The notes: generated from the letters alone by a model not told the origin. A stretch of 47,389 bases of DNA from an uncultured Bacteroidales bacterium (GCA_946406275.1 CAMJJZ010000003.1:1-47389), one strand, 5' to 3'; positions 10,301 through 19,851 are shown, counted from the stretch's first letter. Program-made: numbers and translations.

Positions 10301-10542
10301 TCTACACTCTTTCCGGATTCGGGAAGGAAGAAGACGCAGTCTCCTTCTACCATATTATATAAGTCTGCCGAGCAATATTCCGCGGCTTCACGGGAAGGGA
10401 GTATTATAAAATGAAATCCTTCTTTTGCAACTTGTGATAGAACCGCCCAGCGTGCAGACAAAAAAAGCCCGCTGCAGAAAGACTCCTTCCGGTTTTGAAG
10501 GTTTTCCCGCAGAAGAGCAGTAGTTTTCTTAGATATCAACAT
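7351..10542 (-). CDS. mfd: Transcription-repair coupling factor Mfd
   Basis: Mfd displaces RNA polymerase stalled at DNA damage and recruits UvrA. The 1063-aa protein has the full domain order: UvrB-like N-terminal domain, RNA-polymerase interaction domain (about residues 390-450, LGDYVVHIDHGVGIF), RecG-like helicase with Walker A GDVGFGKTE (Lys547) and DEEQ box (642-645), motif III LTLTATPIPRTLQ, the translocation region with QLRGRVGRS, and the C-terminal TRCF domain. It is somewhat shorter than the E. coli protein (about 1148 aa), with no domain obviously missing. It is followed by coaX on the same strand, 18 nt away, but coaX has its own promoter. Confidence 0.97.
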   Translation of the reverse strand: MLISKKTTALLRENLQNRKESFCSGLFLSARWAVLSQVAKEGFHFIILPSREAAEYCSADLYNMVEGDCVFFLPESGKSVERSNYKSSLGVQRTAAIGKMLESGDERIFIVTYPEAIEEKIPSAKKLTGAMLTIKAGDRFPYEELRQALQEKNFEKVDFVSAPGQFSVRGSVIDIFSYSLEKPYRVSYFGNEIDKINTFDPNTQLSIDKVDKADIYPDIAAREEEEAGESIISILKADATVWLDSSDMYREREFFPSLEPFRKVFLEVPLNRQNEEAVKFNISPQPVFNKNFDLLISDIQNKLENKYKVYIYGEKESQLERLRSIMLNEERTVLPTFVKGKNIHAGFIDNEDKICCYTDHEIFDRFHRVRLRRSVEKTEQLTLNDLSSFNLGDYVVHIDHGVGIFGGLVKMKDDKGRVHEVVKLMYAGGDVVFVSVHSLHKISRFRSREGEAPRINKLGSKTWTTLKSSAKSRVKDIAKELIQLYAKRRASKGFAFSADTYLQEELESSFMYEDTPDQEKATKAVKEDMEAGYPMDRLICGDVGFGKTEIAIRAAFKAVTDSKQVAVLVPTTILSLQHYETFRSRLENLPCNVEYVSRLRSVKQINDIKKRLKEGKIDVLIGTHKILGSGFEFKDLGLLIIDEEQKFGVSAKEKLRQMKNSVDTLTLTATPIPRTLQFSLLGARDLSIIQTPPQNRIPIQTEIILFNEEEIQSIINYELNRGGQIFFLHNKVEELQSVEDILHRLVPDMKICVAHGQMESRALEDRMLAFMRGDYDMLLCTTIIENGLDIPNANTIIVNQAQNIGLSDLHQLRGRVGRSNRKAFCYLIVPPLVSITDDARRRLKAIEEFSDLGSGFNIAMQDLDIRGAGNLLGAEQSGFISDMGYETYQKILSEAMEELGMETGIVVNRPGEKFVEDCTIETDQPAFIPDDYIDITAEKIRIYKMLDSLTDDREIDSLAGRLEDRFGKLPQEVQNLLLVVKLRNLGTHTGFEKIIVKNGMQIMFFVNNPMSGYYTSKEFEKVLERVNQNPTLFKFNQDSGKLRTVTRGVDSLDKALQILKKLQ

Positions 10543-10797
10543 CTACCCTTTATTTTAGGTTGAAAAGCTGTTGATAACCCTGTTTAAAACGTGTTTATTA
10601 AAACAGTCCAGAAAAGGTTTTTCAACTTTTAACAGTTTACCAACAGGCAATTAAAAGCTTTTCAACACTTAATTATTTTATAAACTATTGAATTTCAAAT
10701 AATTTTAATAGTTATTAACTTTTTAACAAAGGTATACAAATACACCAAATCTTAAAAATAAAAACTATATTTGTATCTGAATTGAACCACACCCGCC
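10543..10797. other. AT-rich mfd-ruvB divergent spacer with DnaA-box-like 9-mers
   Basis: This 255-bp non-coding region is far richer in A/T than its flanks. It contains TTATCAACA (minus strand, 10569-10577), TTTTCAACT (10619-10627) and TTTTCAACA (10659-10667), all DnaA-box-like but each with mismatches to TTATCCACA. A further inverted pair AAACTATT/AATAGTTT-like (AACTATT at 10683-10689, AATAGTT at 10707-10713) encloses a smaller TTGAA/TTCAA palindrome. It must hold the promoters of both flanking genes; only the ruvB one is clear. Confidence 0.5.
10766..10773 (+). promoter_or_regulatory. -7 promoter box for ruvB
   Basis: TATATTTG is a perfect TAnnTTTG match, 24 nt upstream of the ruvB ATG at 10798. 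No TTG lies at the standard distance upstream. Confidence 0.65.
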
Positions 10798-11838
10798 ATG
10801 AGCGAATTTGATCCGCATTCAACAGTAGACCGCAAAGATAGTGAATTCGAGGGAATAATAAGGCCTCGGGAGCTGGATGATTTTACAGGTCAGAAAGAAA
10901 TAGTCTCAAATCTTGAGATTTATATAAAGGCAGCCAAGCAGCGTGGCGAAGCTCTTGACCACGTGCTTTTCCACGGCCCTCCCGGTCTTGGAAAGACAAC
11001 CTTGGCGCATATTATAGCCAATGAGATGGGTGTGAACATGAAGGTAACGTCCGGTCCGGTTTTGGATAAACCCGGAGATCTGGCCGGCCTTCTTACCTCC
11101 CTGGAAAAGGGAGACGTGCTGTTCATCGATGAGATCCATCGTCTTTCACCTGAAGTTGAGGAGTACCTTTACTCTGCAATGGAAGACTATGTGATAGATA
11201 TTCTTATTGATAAAGGACCGGGTGCCAGATCCGTGAGGATTTCCCTGAGTCCTTTCACCCTTATAGGCGCCACCACCAGGAGCGGTCTTCTCACGGCTCC
11301 GCTCAGGGCCAGGTTCGGTATAAACTGCGCCCTGGAATATTACGACGTGAAGGATCTTCAGAAGATAATAATCCGCAGCGCAGGTATCCTGGGAGTTGAG
11401 ATTGACGATGAAGCGGCATATGAGATTGCTCTCCGTTCACGCGGAACGGCGCGTATTGCAAATGCGCTGTTGAAGAGGGTCCGTGACTTTGCCCAGGTAC
11501 TTGGCGACGGAAGGATAAACCTTGAGATTTCCCGCTTTGCCCTTAACAAACTCAAGATAGACAAACGCGGCCTGGATGCAATAGACAACAAGATTCTCCG
11601 TACCCTTATAATTACGTTTAAGGGCGGTCCGGTGGGTCTTGGTACGCTTGCAACATCCATTTCTGAAGATGCCGGTACGCTTGAAGAAGTATATGAGCCT
11701 TTCCTTATAAAGGAAGGATTTATAATAAGGACCCAGAGGGGCCGCGTAGCCACTGAACTTGCCTACAGTCACCTCGGAATGGAGAATTATCTCCCTCAGC
11801 GCAAGTACAATTCCGACGAAAGCGGCTCCCTTTTTTAG
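10798..11838 (+). CDS. ruvB: Holliday junction branch-migration helicase RuvB
   Basis: RuvB is the hexameric AAA+ motor that, with RuvA, moves Holliday junctions during recombination and repair. The 346-aa protein is full length. Walker A GPPGLGKT is at residues 60-67 (Lys66), Walker B DEIH at 111-114, sensor I GATTR and the arginine-finger segment (TAPLRARFG) follow, and the C-terminal winged helix carries the DNA-binding RTQRGRVAT motif. ruvA is encoded far away at 34212-34799, so the two are not an operon. The next gene, sdhA, begins 52 nt downstream. Confidence 0.98.
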   Translation: MSEFDPHSTVDRKDSEFEGIIRPRELDDFTGQKEIVSNLEIYIKAAKQRGEALDHVLFHGPPGLGKTTLAHIIANEMGVNMKVTSGPVLDKPGDLAGLLTSLEKGDVLFIDEIHRLSPEVEEYLYSAMEDYVIDILIDKGPGARSVRISLSPFTLIGATTRSGLLTAPLRARFGINCALEYYDVKDLQKIIIRSAGILGVEIDDEAAYEIALRSRGTARIANALLKRVRDFAQVLGDGRINLEISRFALNKLKIDKRGLDAIDNKILRTLIITFKGGPVGLGTLATSISEDAGTLEEVYEPFLIKEGFIIRTQRGRVATELAYSHLGMENYLPQRKYNSDESGSLF

Positions 11839-11858
11839 GAAAAGTGCGTTTTTATTAC

Positions 11859-11866
11859 TATAATTG
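11859..11866 (+). promoter_or_regulatory. Possible weak promoter for sdhAB
   Basis: TATAATTG matches TAnnTTTG with one mismatch and lies 24 nt before the sdhA ATG, the same distance as the ruvB box from its start. No -33 element is seen, and readthrough from ruvB is an alternative. Confidence 0.35.
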
Positions 11867-11890
11867 CATACTTAAGACATTATTCATAAT

Positions 11891-13840
11891 ATGGCAGATC
11901 CTAAACTCATTTCCAAAATTCCCGACGGCCCGCTTGCAGAAAAATGGGCAAAGCGCAAGTCGGAAATCCGTATTGTTTCTCCGAATAACAAACGGAAACT
12001 GGAAGTTATCGTGGTAGGTACCGGTCTTGGCGGAGCATCCGCAGCTGCATCTTTGGGTGAGCTGGGATACAATGTCAAGATTTTCTGTATCAGCGATTCT
12101 CCGCGCCGTGCGCATTCAATTGCGGCACAGGGTGGTATAAACGCAGCCAAGAACTACCAGAACGACAACGACTCCGTCTACCGTCTGTTCTATGATACCA
12201 TCAAAGGCGGTGACTACCGTTCCCGTGAGGCAAACGTGTATCGTCTTGCGGAGGTAAGCGCAGCCATCATAGACCAGTGCGTGGCACAGGGTGTTCCTTT
12301 TGCACGCGAGTATGGCGGATATCTTGCAAACCGTTCATTCGGCGGAGTTCAGGTGAGCCGTACTTTCTATGCCAGGGGACAAACCGGTCAGCAGCTGCTT
12401 CTGGGTGCATATGCATCACTCAATAAAGAGATAGCTGCTGGTACCGTCAAGAGTTATCCCAGGCATGAAATGCTTGACCTTGTTATAATCAACGGTGAAG
12501 CAAAGGGTATTATTGCACGTAATCTGGTTACAGGTGAGATTGAGCGTTTTGGCGCACACGCAGTTGTCCTTGCCACAGGCGGTTATGGAAATGCATACTT
12601 CCTTTCCACAAATGCAATGAACTCCAACGGATCCGCCGCCATGCAGGCATACCGCAAGGGTGCTTACTTTGCAAATCCTTGCTTTGCACAGATCCATCCC
12701 ACTTGTATTCCCGTTCACGGAGACCAGCAGTGCAAACTTACGCTAATGAGTGAATCCTTGCGTAACGACGGCCGCATCTGGGTTCCCAAGAAGATGGAAG
12801 ACGTGATGAAACTGCGTAAGCATGAGATAAAGCCTTCCCAGATTCCGGAACAGGATCGTGACTACTATCTGGAACGCAGGTATCCTGCATTCGGAAATCT
12901 GGTTCCCCGTGACGTTGCATCCCGTGCAGCCAAAGAGCGCTGCGACGCTGGTTTTGGCGTAAACGAGACAGGTCTTGCAGTTTTCCTGGATTTTGCCGAT
13001 GCAATCAAGCGCCTTGGCCACCAGAGGGTAGAGGAGCGCTACGGAAACCTTTTCCAGATGTACGAGAAGATTACATCGTCCTCACCTTGGGAAGAGCCTA
13101 TGATGATTTACCCTGCCATCCACTATACCATGGGAGGCCTTTGGGTTGACTATGATCTACAGACTACCATTCCCGGCCTCTATGCCATAGGTGAAGCCAA
13201 CTTCTCCGACCACGGCGGAAACCGTCTGGGAGCATCGGCACTGATGCAGGGTCTGGCGGACGGATACTTCATCCTTCCTTATACCATCGGCGATTATCTT
13301 TCCCATAAGTTTGCAGAGCCCAAGACGGATATAAACGCACCTGAATTTGACGCTGCGGAAAAAGCCGTCAAGGGGCGCATTGCAAAGATATTTGCGGTGA
13401 AAGGAACTGAAACGGTTGACAGTATTCATAAGAGACTCGGAAACATCATGTGGGAATACGTTGGTATGGCCCGCAATGAGGAAGGTCTCAAGAAAGCAAT
13501 CGAAGAGATTGGTAAACTCCGTGAGGAATTCTGGCAGAAGGTGCGCGTTCCCGGAACCAACGAGGAATTCAACCAGGAACTGGAGAAAGCACTTAGGCTG
13601 GTAGACTTCTTTGATATTGGAGAACTAATGGCCCGCGACGCCCTTAACCGCAAGGAATCCTGCGGCGGCCATTTCCGTGAGGAAATGCAGACGGAGGAGG
13701 GAGAAACCCTTCGTGACGACAAGAACTTCATGTATGTTGCCGCATGGGAGTACAAGGGAGAAGGTGTTGTTCCTGAACTTCATAAGGAAGACCTCAAGTA
13801 TGAAAACATCAAGATAGCCACCCGTAACTACAAAGACTGA
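11891..13840 (+). CDS. sdhA: Succinate dehydrogenase/fumarate reductase flavoprotein subunit
   Basis: This 649-aa subunit carries covalently bound FAD and the dicarboxylate site; in anaerobic Bacteroidales the enzyme mainly works as fumarate reductase. The dinucleotide-binding motif [10 protein letters not shown] is near residue 38. His75 in AHSIAAQGG is the expected FAD attachment residue. The substrate motifs AQIHPT and [14 protein letters not shown] are intact. The length fits the long Bacteroidota-type A subunit. sdhB follows after 1 nt. The cytochrome b subunit gene that usually precedes this one is absent; ruvB lies there instead. Confidence 0.95.
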   Translation: MADPKLISKIPDGPLAEKWAKRKSEIRIVSPNNKRKLEVIVVGTGLGGASAAASLGELGYNVKIFCISDSPRRAHSIAAQGGINAAKNYQNDNDSVYRLFYDTIKGGDYRSREANVYRLAEVSAAIIDQCVAQGVPFAREYGGYLANRSFGGVQVSRTFYARGQTGQQLLLGAYASLNKEIAAGTVKSYPRHEMLDLVIINGEAKGIIARNLVTGEIERFGAHAVVLATGGYGNAYFLSTNAMNSNGSAAMQAYRKGAYFANPCFAQIHPTCIPVHGDQQCKLTLMSESLRNDGRIWVPKKMEDVMKLRKHEIKPSQIPEQDRDYYLERRYPAFGNLVPRDVASRAAKERCDAGFGVNETGLAVFLDFADAIKRLGHQRVEERYGNLFQMYEKITSSSPWEEPMMIYPAIHYTMGGLWVDYDLQTTIPGLYAIGEANFSDHGGNRLGASALMQGLADGYFILPYTIGDYLSHKFAEPKTDINAPEFDAAEKAVKGRIAKIFAVKGTETVDSIHKRLGNIMWEYVGMARNEEGLKKAIEEIGKLREEFWQKVRVPGTNEEFNQELEKALRLVDFFDIGELMARDALNRKESCGGHFREEMQTEEGETLRDDKNFMYVAAWEYKGEGVVPELHKEDLKYENIKIATRNYKD

Positions 13841-13841
13841 T

Positions 13842-14585
13842 ATGGAATATAATATTAAGGTATGGCGTCAGAAGAACGCCAAGGCCAAAGGCCATTTCGA
13901 GACCTACCACGTTACGGATGTGGAGGAAGATGCATCGTTCCTTGAGATGCTGGATATAATGAACGACCAACTCATTCGCGCCGGAAAGGAACCCGTGGCA
14001 TTCGATCACGACTGCCGCGAAGGTATCTGCGGTGCCTGTTCCTTATATATAGACGGGCGCGCGCACGGACCGGACGACCAGGTTACCACCTGCCAGCTCT
14101 TCATGCGTCACTTCAAACCCGGCGCTACCATCACGGTGGAACCCTGGCGCAGCGGAGCTTTCCCTGTGATCAAGGACCTTGTGGTAGACCGTACTGCATT
14201 TGACAAGATTCTCCAGGCCGGCGGTTTCATTACCGTGCGTGCGGGATCGGCCCAGGATGCAAACAATATACTTATTCCTCACGACAAGGCTGAACTCTCC
14301 ATGGATGCAGCTGCCTGCGTGGGTTGCGGTGCATGTGTTGCAACCTGTAAGAACGGATCTGCAATGCTGTTCGTGGCGGCAAGGGTAAGTTCACTTGCAC
14401 TCCTTCCTCAGGGTAAACCGGAGGCAGCCCGCCGTGCACGTGCCATGGTAGCCAAGATGGATGAACTCGGATTCGGTAACTGCACGAACACCCGTGCATG
14501 TGAAATGGAATGCCCTAAACACGTTACAATCGATCACATCGCACGCCTGAACCGGGAGTACCTGAAGGCACGTTTTAGCGAATAA
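13842..14585 (+). CDS. sdhB: Succinate dehydrogenase/fumarate reductase iron-sulfur subunit
   Basis: The 247-aa subunit passes electrons between the flavin and the membrane quinone site. The [2Fe-2S] cysteines are Cys58, Cys63 and Cys66 (CREGICGAC) with a fourth in TTCQ. The second half holds [11 protein letters not shown] and a later [12 protein letters not shown] segment for the [4Fe-4S] and [3Fe-4S] clusters. All expected ligands are present. It is cotranscribed with sdhA and ends in a strong hairpin terminator. Confidence 0.95.
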   Translation: MEYNIKVWRQKNAKAKGHFETYHVTDVEEDASFLEMLDIMNDQLIRAGKEPVAFDHDCREGICGACSLYIDGRAHGPDDQVTTCQLFMRHFKPGATITVEPWRSGAFPVIKDLVVDRTAFDKILQAGGFITVRAGSAQDANNILIPHDKAELSMDAAACVGCGACVATCKNGSAMLFVAARVSSLALLPQGKPEAARRARAMVAKMDELGFGNCTNTRACEMECPKHVTIDHIARLNREYLKARFSE

Positions 14586-14601
14586 AAAGCTAAAAATCAT
14601 T

Positions 14602-14640
14602 AAAAAGGCCCGGTTAACGCCGGGCTTTTAAATTTTTTTA
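14602..14640 (+). terminator. Intrinsic terminator after sdhB
   Basis: GCCCGG (14608-14613) pairs with CCGGGC (14620-14625) around a 6-nt loop. The stem is extended by A-run/T-run pairing and followed by TTTTAAATTTTTTT. Confidence 0.85.
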
Positions 14641-14759
14641 AGAATTTTTATAATTAAAAATCGTAAGTAAATTACTTTGAAAAGTATATAATTATTACTA
14701 TATTTCGGACCAAACCAAACTAAAAAACCTTAAAAACGCTTATTAAACTTATTATACCC

Positions 14760-14767
14760 TAGTTTTG
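14760..14767 (+). promoter_or_regulatory. -7 promoter box for the susC operon
   Basis: TAGTTTTG fits TAnnTTTG and is the only perfect match in the 320-bp gap before susC. No TTG lies 17-23 nt upstream, so an activator may be needed. It predicts a leader of about 140 nt. Confidence 0.55.
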
Positions 14768-14909
14768 TACTATACACTGCATTTGCATTTTTGAATTTGT
14801 TTTAGCATTTTTGCACCGATTATCCGCTGGTTTTGGCGGATAGTCAGGTAGTGTATCAGATGCAAAGAATATAAGATTTGTATCAATATTTATGTTTAAC
14901 TAACTTTTC
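14768..14909 (+). promoter_or_regulatory. Structured 5' leader of the susC operon
   Basis: The leader contains a hairpin with GATTATCCGC (14818-14827) pairing with GCGGATAGTC (14836-14845), 10 bp including one G-T pair, loop TGGTTTTG. This is nested inside an outer pair ATACACT (14772-14778)/AGTGTAT (14850-14856). About 60 nt of AT-rich sequence then leads to the start codon. It is not followed by a T-run, so it is not a terminator. A role in mRNA stability or small-RNA control is an inference. Confidence 0.45.
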
Positions 14910-14915
14910 ATGCTT

Positions 14916-17900
14916 ATGAAAAAAATCCAAGTTTTTTTCACAACCATGGTACTCCTGGCCGCGTCCCTAGCTGCCTATGCACAGAATATCACTGTGAAGG
15001 GTAAGATTACGGACGAAGCCGGTGAGGCTATCGTTGGAGCTAACGTTTTACTCCAGGGAAGCCGCACAGTGTATACCATGTCCGATGTCAACGGTGAATT
15101 CTCCCTGAGCGTTCCCGCAGACGGTGTTTTGGAGGTTAACTGCATGAGCTATGCGGACCAGCAGGTTCCCGTTAACGGCCGCAGGAACATCACCATCGTC
15201 CTGGCAGAAGATAGCCAGGTCCTTGATGAGGTTATCATGGTGGCTTACGGTACTGCTACCAAGAGTTCCTTCACCGGATCTGCAGCTCAGGTTAAATCCG
15301 AGACAATTGAAAAGAAGATTGCCACCAGTGTTACCAGCGCTCTCGCAGGTACCACCCCCGGTGTCCAGGTTACCTCTTCAAGTGGTGACCCTACCGGCGG
15401 CACCCCTACCATCCGCATCCGTGGTATTGGATCAATGAGTGCATCCAATAGCCCTCTGTATGTGGTTGACGGTATGCCTTACGATGGAGCAATCTCTGAC
15501 ATCAACCCTCAGGACGTCGAGTCAATGTCCGTTCTTAAGGATGCTGCCGCATCTGCAATTTACGGTCACCGCGGCGCTAACGGTGTTGTTATCATCACCA
15601 CTAAGAAGGGTCAGTCCGGCGACGCACAGGTCAAGTTCGACGCCCGTTACGGTGTCAACTCCCGCCTCATCCCGCAGTACGATGTCATCGACAACCCCGG
15701 TCAGTACTATGAGACCTACTACAACATGCTCTACAACCAGTACTACTATGCCGGTCACACTGTTGCAGAAAGCTATGCTTATGCAGACAAGTACCTGTTC
15801 GACGAAAAGAACGGCGGTCTGGGTTACCAGGTTTACACCGTTCCTGCAGGTGAAAAACTCGTAGGTACCAACTTTAAACTCAACCCTAACGCTACCCTGG
15901 GTTACTATGACGGTGAATACTACTACATTCCCGATGATTGGTACAAAGAGGCTTTCCACGATGCATATCGTAGGGAATACAACGTTTCCGCTTCGGGCGG
16001 TTCCGGTAAGATGAGCTACTATGCAGGTGTTGGTTACCTGGATAACAGCGGTATCGTTAACAACTCCGGTTACAAGCGTTATTCCGGCCGTATCAATGCA
16101 GAATATCAGGCTAAGTCCTGGATGCGTTTCCTCACTTCCATGAGCTTCACTCACTCAGACTCCCAGCAGGCAGACTGGAGTGACAGCTATGGTTCTTCAG
16201 GCAACCTCTTCTACATTGCCAACAGCATGGCTCCTATCTATCCTCTGTATGTACGTAAGCTCACTGATGATGATCCTAACGGTGAACCCTACATCGTAAC
16301 AGAGCAGGGCCGTAAGCTCTACGACTCCAACAACACCAACCAGAAGCGTCCTTCCGTGGTTGGTAACGCTGTCCGTGACAATGAATATGATGACACTTAC
16401 CAGTATGCCGACGTTCTCACCGGCAAACTCGGTACTGTCCTTAATCCTATTCCTGGTCTCACCCTTACCGCCAACATCGGCTTCACCTCCGACAATACCC
16501 GTTACAGCTCCCTGTCCAGCCAGTTCGCAGGTTCCTCAGGTACTGACGGTTATGTCTATGTGAGCCACAGCCGTATGTTCACCGTGAACCAGCAGTATCT
16601 TGGAGAGTACAAGATCAGCTTTGGTAAAAACAATCTTGACCTCCTTGGTGGTTTCGAGAAATACAGCTACATGAGCCAGGGCCTCAACGGCAGCAACTAC
16701 CACCTGTTCGACCCGTTCATCGGCGAACTTAACAACGCCGACGGTACCGGTTCCATGGTAAGTGCAGGTTCCTCCACCAGCCGTTACATGACCCAGGGCT
16801 TCCTTGCCCGTGCTCAGTACGACATGGACGGAAAGCTCTTCCTCTCCGGCTCCTATCGTCGCGACGCTTCTTCCCGCTTTGCAGAAGGTCACCGCTGGGG
16901 TAACTTCGGTTCCGCAGGTGCCGCTTACCTAGTGAGCAAGGAGAAATGGTTCAACATTCCTTCCATCGACATGCTCAAACTTAAGGTGAGCTACGGTGTC
17001 CAGGGTAACGATAACCTGGGTAGTCTCTATCCTTACGCAGACCAGTACACCCACAAGTGGGACGAGAATAACGGTTATTCCTCCAAGCTTTCTTATGTAG
17101 GTAACGAAAACCTCACCTGGGAAACTTCCAAGTCCTTCAACGCAGGTTTCGACTTCGAGATGCTGGACGGCCGCCTCAATGGTACCGTTGAGTGGTTCTC
17201 TCGTAAGACCGAAGACCTCCTCTACAGCAAGAACGTTCCTCTGAGCTCCGGTAACCCTGTAGGTTCCATCCCCGTGAACGTGGGTTCAATCCTGAACAAG
17301 GGTCTTGAGGTTTCTCTGGACGGAAGCATCATCCGCACCAAGAACATCAACTGGACCTGGAACTTCAACATCAGCCGTTACACCAACACTGTTCTTGAAC
17401 TCGATGAGAGCGTTTCCGCGGACGGTATCCGCACCGGTAACCGTATCGTCAAGGTCGGTGGTTCCATCTATGAGGCTTACATGTATAAGTATGCAGGTGT
17501 TGATCCTGCAACCGGTCAGGCAATGTACTACGGCGAATTCCTCAAGGAAGACGATTCTCCCGTTGCACGTCCTACCCAGAAGCAGATCGACGAAGAACTC
17601 ACCTATACCAAGGTAGTCACCAACTTTGCACAGGCATCCCAGTATGACATTGGCACCACTCTTCCGGACTTCTTCGGTGGTTTCGGTACCAACCTCAACT
17701 TCTTCGGATTTGACGCCAGCGCACAGTTCTCCTATCAGGTTGGCGGTAAGTACTATGACGGTACCTACCAGTCCCTGATGCACACCCAGGCATCTGCAGG
17801 TCATGCATGGCACAAGGATGTTCTCAAGGCTTGGACTCCTGACAACCCCAACACCGATGTTCCTAGGAACGATGGCGACATCCAGGTTGCTCAGTCTGCA

Positions 17901-18170
17901 CTTGACCGCTTCATGGTAAGCGCAAGCTACCTCAGCATCAACAACGTAACTCTTGGTTACACTCTGCCTTCCAGCATCACCAGGAAGATGAAGATTGAAT
18001 CTCTCCGCGTGTATGTGGCAGGTGACAACCTCCACGTCTTCACTGCCCGCAAGGGTATTGACCCCCGCTTCTCCATGGGCCTCGGCTCAATGACCAGCGG
18101 CACCGGCCTCAACAGCGGTTACTATTCCGCAATGCGTAATGTTACCGCAGGTGTTACCCTTACCTTCTAA
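14916..18170 (+). CDS. SusC/RagA-family TonB-linked outer-membrane importer
   Basis: SusC-type proteins are 22-strand TonB-dependent channels that pull oligosaccharides or peptides through the outer membrane under a SusD lid. I place the start at the second ATG (14916, MKKIQ) because a normal signal peptide ending AAYAQ follows; the ATG at 14910 is possible. The 1084-aa protein has an N-terminal carboxypeptidase-like domain (ITVKGKITDEAGE), a TonB box region (LDEVIMVAYGT), a plug with RIRGIGS and SPLYVVDGMP, and a barrel ending GVTLTF. Codon choice looks strongly biased to frequent codons, suggesting high expression. susD follows after 17 nt. Confidence 0.96.
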   Translation: MKKIQVFFTTMVLLAASLAAYAQNITVKGKITDEAGEAIVGANVLLQGSRTVYTMSDVNGEFSLSVPADGVLEVNCMSYADQQVPVNGRRNITIVLAEDSQVLDEVIMVAYGTATKSSFTGSAAQVKSETIEKKIATSVTSALAGTTPGVQVTSSSGDPTGGTPTIRIRGIGSMSASNSPLYVVDGMPYDGAISDINPQDVESMSVLKDAAASAIYGHRGANGVVIITTKKGQSGDAQVKFDARYGVNSRLIPQYDVIDNPGQYYETYYNMLYNQYYYAGHTVAESYAYADKYLFDEKNGGLGYQVYTVPAGEKLVGTNFKLNPNATLGYYDGEYYYIPDDWYKEAFHDAYRREYNVSASGGSGKMSYYAGVGYLDNSGIVNNSGYKRYSGRINAEYQAKSWMRFLTSMSFTHSDSQQADWSDSYGSSGNLFYIANSMAPIYPLYVRKLTDDDPNGEPYIVTEQGRKLYDSNNTNQKRPSVVGNAVRDNEYDDTYQYADVLTGKLGTVLNPIPGLTLTANIGFTSDNTRYSSLSSQFAGSSGTDGYVYVSHSRMFTVNQQYLGEYKISFGKNNLDLLGGFEKYSYMSQGLNGSNYHLFDPFIGELNNADGTGSMVSAGSSTSRYMTQGFLARAQYDMDGKLFLSGSYRRDASSRFAEGHRWGNFGSAGAAYLVSKEKWFNIPSIDMLKLKVSYGVQGNDNLGSLYPYADQYTHKWDENNGYSSKLSYVGNENLTWETSKSFNAGFDFEMLDGRLNGTVEWFSRKTEDLLYSKNVPLSSGNPVGSIPVNVGSILNKGLEVSLDGSIIRTKNINWTWNFNISRYTNTVLELDESVSADGIRTGNRIVKVGGSIYEAYMYKYAGVDPATGQAMYYGEFLKEDDSPVARPTQKQIDEELTYTKVVTNFAQASQYDIGTTLPDFFGGFGTNLNFFGFDASAQFSYQVGGKYYDGTYQSLMHTQASAGHAWHKDVLKAWTPDNPNTDVPRNDGDIQVAQSALDRFMVSASYLSINNVTLGYTLPSSITRKMKIESLRVYVAGDNLHVFTARKGIDPRFSMGLGSMTSGTGLNSGYYSAMRNVTAGVTLTF

Positions 18171-18187
18171 TTTAAGCGTACAAGAAA

Positions 18188-19834
18188 ATGAAACTCAATA
18201 GAATTATTCCGGTTTTATTTGCGGGTATTCTCCTGGTGGCTTGCACAGACATGAACACCATCCAGCCCGCTGGCGGTACCCTGCTTGCAAAGCAGCTTCA
18301 GGAAACCAACACCGCTGTTCCTTCACGCGCTGCAGCTTCCTTTGCGGGTCTTTTCAACCCCATCGGAAACCCTAACTTCTACGGATACGGCACCCCCGAT
18401 GATTTCGGTGTGCTCATGATGCTCTTCTGCAACGACCTCGAAAGCGCCGATGCAACTGCATCTGATAACAACTACAACTGGTTCTCCGTGTGCGGTGAGT
18501 ATTCTTCCCGTAGCGCCAACTACCGTAACCCTGTTATCCGTTATAGGGCTCCCTACAGCATTATCTCTTCCGTGAACGATTTCCTCGCCGGTTTCCCGGA
18601 CGATGTTTCCGATCAGGAAAGTATCTATATGATTGCTCAGGCCAGGGCTTTGCGTGCGTACGCATACCTCCTCATGGCTCCCGCATTCCAGTTTGTTCAG
18701 AAGGGCGGACAGTTCAATGCCGACGGCGTTTCAGTTCCTATCTGCTCTCCTGACGTTGAGGACTTCACTCACAATCCCCGTGCACCCCTCAGCGATATCT
18801 ATAAGATCATCACCGACGACCTTGATTTCGCTATCGAAAAGCTGGACGGTTACGAGCGTCCTACCAAGAAGTATCTTGACAAGAACGTTGCTTACGGTCT
18901 CCGCGCACGTGCAAACCTCGATATGGGTAAGTATGCAGAAGCTGCTGCAGATGCAGAAGAAGCTGCAAAGGGCTATGAGCCCGCTTCTCTTGCAGAGATC
19001 AGCACTCCTTCCTTCCAGGATATTTCCGAGCACAACTGGATCTGGGGCTTCGACATGAGCGCAGACCTTGCAAAGGACTTCAAGTATGCAACTACCTCTT
19101 CCTGGCTTCGTTCCTTCTCCGGTTGGGCATATGCCGCAGGTACTGCTACCTACACTTGCATCAACAAGATCCTGTACGACAAGATTCCCGCCAACGACGC
19201 TCGTAAGGGCTGGTGGCTGGACGAAAACCTCTATTCTCCGCTTCTTGACGGCCTCACATGGGACGCCGGCGAAAGCGGCAGTGCTTCAGGTCAGGCTATC
19301 GCAGACTTCGAGTATGACGACAAGCTTGCATTCGTTCCTTACACCAACGTAAAGTTCGGCTGCACCCCTATCGGCACCAACGACAACGCAGAAGACATGC
19401 CCCTGATGCGTGTTGAGGAAATGATCCTCATCCAGGCAGAAGGTTATGCCAAGAGCGGCAATCCGGCCAAGGCACAGCAGATCCTTTCCGACTTCCTCAA
19501 TACCTACCGTTATCCCGCCAAGGATTACGCCCCTGTTTTCGGCAACATCGCAGACGAAATCTGGTTCCAGCGCCGTGTTGAGCTCTGGGGTGAAGGTTTC
19601 GCTATCCTTGACACCAAGCGTCTTGAGAAACCTATGGTCCGCTTCCTTGGCACCGCTGAGAGCACCAACGTTTCTCCTGCATTCCGCTTCAATATGGCTG
19701 CAGACGACGGCTGGCTCCTCATGCGCTTCACCAACAGCGAAATGAACACCAATTTCGGTATCGTTGACAATACTGAAGGTGAACTTCCTAAGATGGATCA
19801 GAATCCTAACCTTCGTGACGGTATTACCGACTAA
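18188..19834 (+). CDS. SusD/RagB-family nutrient-binding lipoprotein
   Basis: SusD lipoproteins cap the SusC channel on the cell surface and bind the substrate. The 548-aa protein has a signal with lipobox LLVAC (Cys at about residue 20). SusD features include the N-terminal helical region with the AQARALRAYAYLLMA segment (TPR-like) and the C-terminal helix pattern RRVELWGEGFAILDTKRL, a hallmark of the family. It sits 17 nt after susC and 17 nt before the next lipoprotein gene. The substrate is not evident from sequence; the linked protease points to peptides. Confidence 0.95.
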   Translation: MKLNRIIPVLFAGILLVACTDMNTIQPAGGTLLAKQLQETNTAVPSRAAASFAGLFNPIGNPNFYGYGTPDDFGVLMMLFCNDLESADATASDNNYNWFSVCGEYSSRSANYRNPVIRYRAPYSIISSVNDFLAGFPDDVSDQESIYMIAQARALRAYAYLLMAPAFQFVQKGGQFNADGVSVPICSPDVEDFTHNPRAPLSDIYKIITDDLDFAIEKLDGYERPTKKYLDKNVAYGLRARANLDMGKYAEAAADAEEAAKGYEPASLAEISTPSFQDISEHNWIWGFDMSADLAKDFKYATTSSWLRSFSGWAYAAGTATYTCINKILYDKIPANDARKGWWLDENLYSPLLDGLTWDAGESGSASGQAIADFEYDDKLAFVPYTNVKFGCTPIGTNDNAEDMPLMRVEEMILIQAEGYAKSGNPAKAQQILSDFLNTYRYPAKDYAPVFGNIADEIWFQRRVELWGEGFAILDTKRLEKPMVRFLGTAESTNVSPAFRFNMAADDGWLLMRFTNSEMNTNFGIVDNTEGELPKMDQNPNLRDGITD

Positions 19835-19851
19835 TTAAAAAGGAAAGACGT

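Noticed and set aside
9442..10362. 306-codon open frame on the plus strand
   Set aside because: It is antisense to mfd with no motif or promoter of its own.
10543..10797. Chromosomal origin of replication
   Set aside because: No dnaA or dnaN nearby and the boxes are imperfect; kept only as a low-score finding.
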